From assembly GCA_027031145.1 (NCBI GenBank), contig JALVEG010000290.1, forward strand, positions 1 through 10,907: a stretch of 10,907 bases of DNA, read 5' to 3'. The translations under genes were made by a program, and so were the position numbers. Source of the stretch: Saprospiraceae bacterium. GTDB lineage: Bacteria > Bacteroidota > Bacteroidia > Chitinophagales > Saprospiraceae. A model generated the notes under the pieces. It saw nothing but the letters and a program-made list of their open reading frames with translations. It did no database searches and was not told where the DNA came from. Of this stretch, positions 7,282-10,907 are shown piece by piece. How positions within the stretch are numbered: position 1 is the first letter of the stretch; the number at the start of each line of letters is the position of its first letter.

Positions 7282-9168
7282 ATGGCAAATACAAAAATAA
7301 AACATAAGAAAGGACAAATTGGCGTTAGTGCTGAAGATATATTTCCTTTGATAAAGAAATTTCTTTATACCGATCAGGAAATATTTTTAAGGGAATTGAT
7401 AGCTAACGCAATTGATGCCAGCACCAAACTAAATGCATTGGCATCTAAAGGAGACTTTAATGGTGAATTGGGAGATATGACCATAGACGTCATTCTTGAC
7501 GAAAAAGCTAAAACCATTACAATAAAAGACAGAGGTATCGGTATGACTGAAGAAGAAGTGATCAAATACCTCAATCAGGTAGCTTTTTCTTCTGCAAAAG
7601 AATTTTTGGAAAAATATTCCGGAGAAAATCTGATAGGTCATTTCGGTCTGGGATTTTACAGCGCATTTATGGTTGCTGACAAAGTTGAAGTACGAACCAA
7701 ATCATATAAAGAAGATGCAAAAGCTGTAAAATGGGAATGCGACGGAACTCCCGAATATACTCTTGAAGAAATAGACAAGAAAGACAGGGGAACGGAAGTA
7801 ATTCTCCATATTGGTGAAGAAGGTAAAGAGTATCTTAAAAAAGATAGAATTCAGGAATTGTTGGATAAATATTGTAAATTCCTTCCTGTTTTGATCAGAT
7901 TCGGAAAGAAAAAGATATATAAAACCGAGGGAGAAGGTGAAAACGCGAAGCAAGTAGAAGAAGAAGTTGACAATATTATCAATAATCCTCATCCTATCTG
8001 GAAGAAATCTCCAAATGAACTAAAGGACGAAGATTATAAGAATTTTTATCACGAAATGTTCCCCGGAACTTTCACAGATCCTGTATTCTGGATCCATCTG
8101 AAAATGGACTATCCTTTTAACTTAACGGGAATATTGTACTTCCCTAAAATAACAAATAACTTTGATGTTCAAAAAAGTAAAATCCATCTTTACAGCAATC
8201 AGGTTTTCGTTACAGATGATGTGAGAGCGATAGTCCCTGAGTTTCTGATGTTGCTTCACGGAGTTATAGATTCACCGGATATTCCTCTTAATGTATCAAG
8301 AAGTCAACTTCAAAATGATCATAGAGTAAGAAAAATAACATCTTACATCACTAAAAAAGTTGCTGATAAATTGAATGATATTTTCAAAAAAGACCGTAAG
8401 GAATTTGAAAATAAATGGGATGATATCAGCACTTTTGTCAAATACGGAATGCTAACCGATGATAAATTTTATGAAAAAGCAATCAAATTTGCTCTATTGA
8501 AAGATGTTGACGGTAAATTTTATACTTTTGAAGAATACAAGAAAAAAATCGAAACAAATCAAAAAGATAAGTACGATAAACTCGTATTTATTTATACAAA
8601 TGATAAGGAGGGACAACACTCTTATATCGAATCAGCTAAAGATCAAGGTTATAATGTCTTGCTGATGGATAATATCATCGATGTTCACTTTGTTCAATTT
8701 ATGGAAACAAAAGAAACGAATATCACTTTTGTAAGAGTGGATTCTGAAACATCTGACAATTTGGTACAAAAAGATGAAAAGAAAGAATCCGTACTGTCAG
8801 AGAAACAACAGGAAAAAGTCAAAGAGTTATTCACTTCATCATTGAAAGAAGATGAAAAAAACATTGAACTTAAAGCATTATCACCGGAAGAATTACCTGT
8901 TTTGATAACCAAACCTGAATTTATGAGGAGAATGAAAGAAATGCAGCAGTATCAAAATATGGGATTGGGAGAAATGCCGGAAACATACAATATCATTATA
9001 AATACAAATAATCCGCTTATAGCAGAGAAACTTGTAAATATGAAAAGTGCAGATAAAAAAGAAAGATTTGCACAATATCTATACAACCTGGCAAAGCTAA
9101 ATCAAAATATGCTTACAGGTGAAGAAATGACCAGGTTTGTTAAAACCAGTGTGGAATTTTTGAAATAA
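7282..9168 (+). CDS. htpG: HtpG, Hsp90-family molecular chaperone
   Basis: Cytosolic ATP-dependent chaperone of 628 residues, working as a homodimer and usually alongside the DnaK system. The GHKL ATPase domain is intact: Glu38, Asn42 and Asp45 in ELIANAIDAS, DRGIGM at 83-88, GHFGLGFYS at 119-127, and GTEV at 170-173. The middle domain carries PLNVSRSQLQ with the catalytic-loop Arg340, equivalent to the conserved NVSRE arginine. The C-terminal dimerisation domain is complete and ends in VKTSVEFLK. Length fits the bacterial family (about 600-680). I chose ATG 7282 because the family starts a few residues before GQIGVSAEDIF; an upstream in-frame GTG at 7216 would add 22 residues with no family match. 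No strong ribosome binding site is visible. It is transcribed divergently from the giant surface-protein gene and convergently with gpmI. No heat-shock operator such as CIRCE was seen. Confidence 0.97.
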   Translation: MANTKIKHKKGQIGVSAEDIFPLIKKFLYTDQEIFLRELIANAIDASTKLNALASKGDFNGELGDMTIDVILDEKAKTITIKDRGIGMTEEEVIKYLNQVAFSSAKEFLEKYSGENLIGHFGLGFYSAFMVADKVEVRTKSYKEDAKAVKWECDGTPEYTLEEIDKKDRGTEVILHIGEEGKEYLKKDRIQELLDKYCKFLPVLIRFGKKKIYKTEGEGENAKQVEEEVDNIINNPHPIWKKSPNELKDEDYKNFYHEMFPGTFTDPVFWIHLKMDYPFNLTGILYFPKITNNFDVQKSKIHLYSNQVFVTDDVRAIVPEFLMLLHGVIDSPDIPLNVSRSQLQNDHRVRKITSYITKKVADKLNDIFKKDRKEFENKWDDISTFVKYGMLTDDKFYEKAIKFALLKDVDGKFYTFEEYKKKIETNQKDKYDKLVFIYTNDKEGQHSYIESAKDQGYNVLLMDNIIDVHFVQFMETKETNITFVRVDSETSDNLVQKDEKKESVLSEKQQEKVKELFTSSLKEDEKNIELKALSPEELPVLITKPEFMRRMKEMQQYQNMGLGEMPETYNIIINTNNPLIAEKLVNMKSADKKERFAQYLYNLAKLNQNMLTGEEMTRFVKTSVEFLK

Positions 9169-9201
9169 TCCAAGTGAAGGGAAACACAATTCAAAAAGCA
9201 C

Positions 9202-9242
9202 AAAAAAAGGGATAAAGGTGGAAATACCTTATCCTTTTTTTT
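9202..9242 (+). terminator. Rho-independent terminator after htpG, possibly bidirectional
   Basis: GGATAAAGGT (9210-9219) pairs with ACCTTATCC (9226-9234) with one bulged A and a 6-nt loop. The stem is flanked by seven A (9202-9208) and eight T (9235-9242). It lies 33 nt after the htpG stop. On the minus strand the A-run becomes a seven-T tail, so the same hairpin could also stop leftward transcripts from gpmI. Confidence 0.9.
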
Positions 9243-9251
9243 ATGTGTACT

Positions 9252-9302
9252 CTCTAATGACATTTCATGAATATCAATTGCTAATTTGTAAATTTCTAAT
9301 AC
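9252..9302 (-). pseudogene. Possible remnant of a four-helix-bundle (S23/IVS-type) protein gene
   Basis: On the minus strand these 17 codons read VLEIYKLAIDIHEMSLE, which resembles the amphipathic first helix of the four-helix-bundle protein family linked to 23S rRNA intervening sequences. After it the frame runs into the htpG terminator hairpin and then antisense to htpG, so nothing like the rest of the family (a GSQ-RR-S segment, then NI-EG) follows. If real, it is a truncated fragment of a gene once oriented like gpmI. The resemblance is from memory and rests on a short helix, so a chance frame is quite possible. Confidence 0.3.
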
Positions 9303-9313
9303 ATTGACCCGAA

Positions 9314-9331
9314 AACCTGCAACCTGCAACC
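9314..9331. repeat. Short AACCTGC tandem repeat
   Basis: AACCTGC occurs twice in a row, followed by AACC (about 2.5 copies of a 7-bp unit). It directly precedes the left flank of the inverted-repeat element at 9336-9426 and contributes to the AACC-rich context of that element's left direct repeat. Confidence 0.7.
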
Positions 9332-9434
9332 AACCAAGTGCATTTCATTTTTTCGTTTTTCCCATACCTCGCCTCTAACTCCTAAAGGAGAACCCAACCC
9401 GCAATGCAAAAAAATGAAATGCACCTAACCAACC
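9328..9434. mobile_element. MITE-like or REP-like element with flanking 8-bp direct repeats
   Basis: GTGCATTTCATTTTTT (9338-9353) is the exact reverse complement of the bases at 9409-9424, giving perfect 16-bp terminal inverted repeats. They extend to 18 bp with one mismatch, so the element spans 9336-9426 (91 bp). AACCAACC sits directly outside both ends (9328-9335 and 9427-9434), as expected for an 8-bp target duplication. The interior has no coding capacity but holds a small hairpin, CTCCTAAAGGAG (9379-9390). The right direct repeat abuts the gpmI stop codon (9435-9437). The left copy lies in AACC-rich DNA, so the duplication could be coincidental. The structure fits a non-autonomous transposon or a REP-type palindrome; no transposase is present here. 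Confidence 0.6.
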
Positions 9435-10907
9435 CTACACCCTTCTTACAAGCACTTCCCCTGTCATCTCTTCAGGTATATCCATATCGACAAGTGATAA
9501 AATCGTAGGAGCGATATCTGCTAATTTACCATCCCTGATGGTGAAATCATTAACATTTTCATTTGTAATAAAAATAAAAGGAACGGGATTCATAGAATGC
9601 GCTGTATTCGGAGTACCGTCAGGATTTCGCAGATAATCAGCATTCCCATGGTCAGCAGTTATCAATAACATATAATCATGTTCCAAAGCCTTCTCTACTA
9701 ATCGCTTCAAATTCTGATCTACCGCTTCAGCAGCTTTCTCAGCAGCTTCAAAGATCCCCGTATGTCCAACCATATCTCCGTTTGCATAATTAAGAACTAT
9801 CAAATCAGGTTGATTATCACATATTTCTTTCACTATTGCATCCGTTACTTCAAAAGCACTCATTTCAGGTTTAAGATCATAAGTGGCAACTTTGGGAGAA
9901 GGAATAAGAATCCTTTTTTCTCCCGGAAATTCCTCTTCCCTGCCACCGGAAAAGAAAAATGTAACATGAGCATACTTCTCTGTTTCTGCAATTCTCACCT
10001 GTGACTTTCCTGCTTTGGAATAAACTTCTCCTATAGTATTTTTCAGATTATCTTTTTCAAAAACAACATGAATATTTTTAAAACTTTCATCATAAGCAGT
10101 CATAGTAGCAAAAAATAAATTCAGTTTATGCATATAATTCTCCTGCATATCCGCCTGGCTCAATACATATGTCAGTTCACGTGGTCGATCCGATCTGAAA
10201 TTGAAAAATAAAACAGCATCTCCATCTTCAATAGTCCCAACCGGATCACCTGCTCCGTCATGTATTACAACAGGTTTTATAAATTCATCCGTAATCCCGT
10301 TTCTGTATGAAGTATTAATCGCATACATTGGATTTCGTGCTTCTTCACCTTCGCCGAGCACCATTGCATCATAAGCTTCTTTTATCCTGTCCCATCTTTT
10401 ATCCCTGTCCATAGCATAAAAACGACCTGAGATCGTAGCTATTTTCACATTTGGTTTTCCTTCTATATAATCCGTTAACTGCTGAATATAATCTTTGCCA
10501 CTGTGTGGGTCTGTATCTCTTCCATCCATAAAGGCATGAATAAAAACAGGGATATTTTTGCTGTTAAAAATATCTATTAATGCAAATAAGTGTTTTATAT
10601 GCGAATGAACACCCCCATCTGATAAAAGACCTAATAGATGAACAGGTTTATTATTGTCTTTTGCATAAGAGATCATCTCTTGAATCACAGCATTCTTTTC
10701 CAATTCTCCGGTTTCAATAGCTTTATTGATCTTAATCAGATCCTGATAAACTATTCTTCCCGCTCCAATATTCATATGCCCCACTTCAGAATTTCCCATT
10801 TGACCATCAGGTAAACCTACATATTTGCCGTATGTTTTTAGTTCGGAATTTGGGTATTCTTTCAATAAATAATCATAAAATGGAGTTTTTGCCTGAGCTA
10901 TTGCATC
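9435..10907 (-). CDS. gpmI: Cofactor-independent phosphoglycerate mutase, 5' end outside window
   Basis: Interconverts 3- and 2-phosphoglycerate in glycolysis and gluconeogenesis; cytosolic, Mn2+-dependent, acting through a phosphoserine intermediate. The frame stays open to the window edge, giving 490 visible codons of an expected 505-515, so roughly 20 N-terminal residues, including the first metal-binding Asp (the DGWG motif), are missing. An in-frame TTG at 10863-10865 is not the start, because the 14 codons before it also match the family. Visible motifs include GNSEVGH with the nucleophile Ser (visible residue 40), DGRDTDPHSG, RFYAMDRDKRWDR, NFRSDRPRELT, NYANGDMVGHTG with Asp and His metal ligands, TADHGNAD, and AHSMNPVPF. 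The stop TAG is at 9435-9437. The gene converges with htpG; no own terminator is evident except the inverted-repeat element and the hairpin at 9202-9242. Confidence 0.97.
   Translation of the reverse strand, partial: DAIAQAKTPFYDYLLKEYPNSELKTYGKYVGLPDGQMGNSEVGHMNIGAGRIVYQDLIKINKAIETGELEKNAVIQEMISYAKDNNKPVHLLGLLSDGGVHSHIKHLFALIDIFNSKNIPVFIHAFMDGRDTDPHSGKDYIQQLTDYIEGKPNVKIATISGRFYAMDRDKRWDRIKEAYDAMVLGEGEEARNPMYAINTSYRNGITDEFIKPVVIHDGAGDPVGTIEDGDAVLFFNFRSDRPRELTYVLSQADMQENYMHKLNLFFATMTAYDESFKNIHVVFEKDNLKNTIGEVYSKAGKSQVRIAETEKYAHVTFFFSGGREEEFPGEKRILIPSPKVATYDLKPEMSAFEVTDAIVKEICDNQPDLIVLNYANGDMVGHTGIFEAAEKAAEAVDQNLKRLVEKALEHDYMLLITADHGNADYLRNPDGTPNTAHSMNPVPFIFITNENVNDFTIRDGKLADIAPTILSLVDMDIPEEMTGEVLVRRV

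Noticed and set aside
9102..9329. Minus-strand open frame of 75 codons as an intact gene
   Set aside because: It starts at a TTG, crosses the htpG terminator and runs antisense to the htpG 3' end. Only the first part (9252-9302) resembles a protein family, so at most it is a remnant.
10863..10865. TTG as the gpmI start
   Set aside because: The frame continues to the window edge, and the 14 upstream codons (DAIAQAKTPFYDYL) match the family, so the gene is cut by the window edge.

Overview
The window looks like low-GC chromosomal DNA from a Bacteroidota bacterium that has a type IX secretion system (T9SS). Two things support this. The largest gene encodes a giant secreted protein that ends in a T9SS type A sorting domain with a YPNP motif. 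The two housekeeping proteins also read like Bacteroidota orthologues, and no strong Shine-Dalgarno sequences precede the starts, as is usual in that phylum. No lower taxon can be assigned by eye.

Layout, left to right. Positions 1-276 hold no convincing gene but carry several hairpin-forming sequences, the clearest being a perfect 15-bp inverted repeat at 100-132. A rho-independent terminator (277-309) follows the end of the large gene. Positions 338-6718 (minus strand) encode a 2126-residue modular surface or secreted protein: signal peptide, cleaved-adhesin/MAM-like domain, five cysteine-bracketed fibronectin type III modules interleaved with PPC-like beta-sandwich modules and a GEVED-type domain, then late beta-sandwich modules and the sorting domain. 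Two adjacent PPC-like modules are a tandem duplication with an exact 414-bp period. Positions 6719-7281 are a very AT-rich divergent intergenic region. htpG (Hsp90 chaperone) runs on the plus strand at 7282-9168 and ends at a strong terminator that could work in both directions. gpmI (cofactor-independent phosphoglycerate mutase) runs convergently on the minus strand from beyond the window edge to 9435.

The 266-bp gap between htpG and gpmI is the most unusual part. It holds the terminator, a short stretch that reads like the start of a four-helix-bundle (S23/IVS-type) protein, and a 91-bp element with long terminal inverted repeats and an 8-bp flanking direct repeat. That element abuts the gpmI stop codon and looks like a tiny non-autonomous mobile element or REP-type palindrome.

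The three genes do not form an operon or an evident pathway. HtpG (protein folding) and GpmI (glycolysis/gluconeogenesis) are core functions, while the giant protein is an accessory cell-surface product. I found no RNA genes, CRISPR array, transposase, or defence or biosynthetic cluster. The unexplained material is in the intergenic elements and in the internal evolution of the giant protein.
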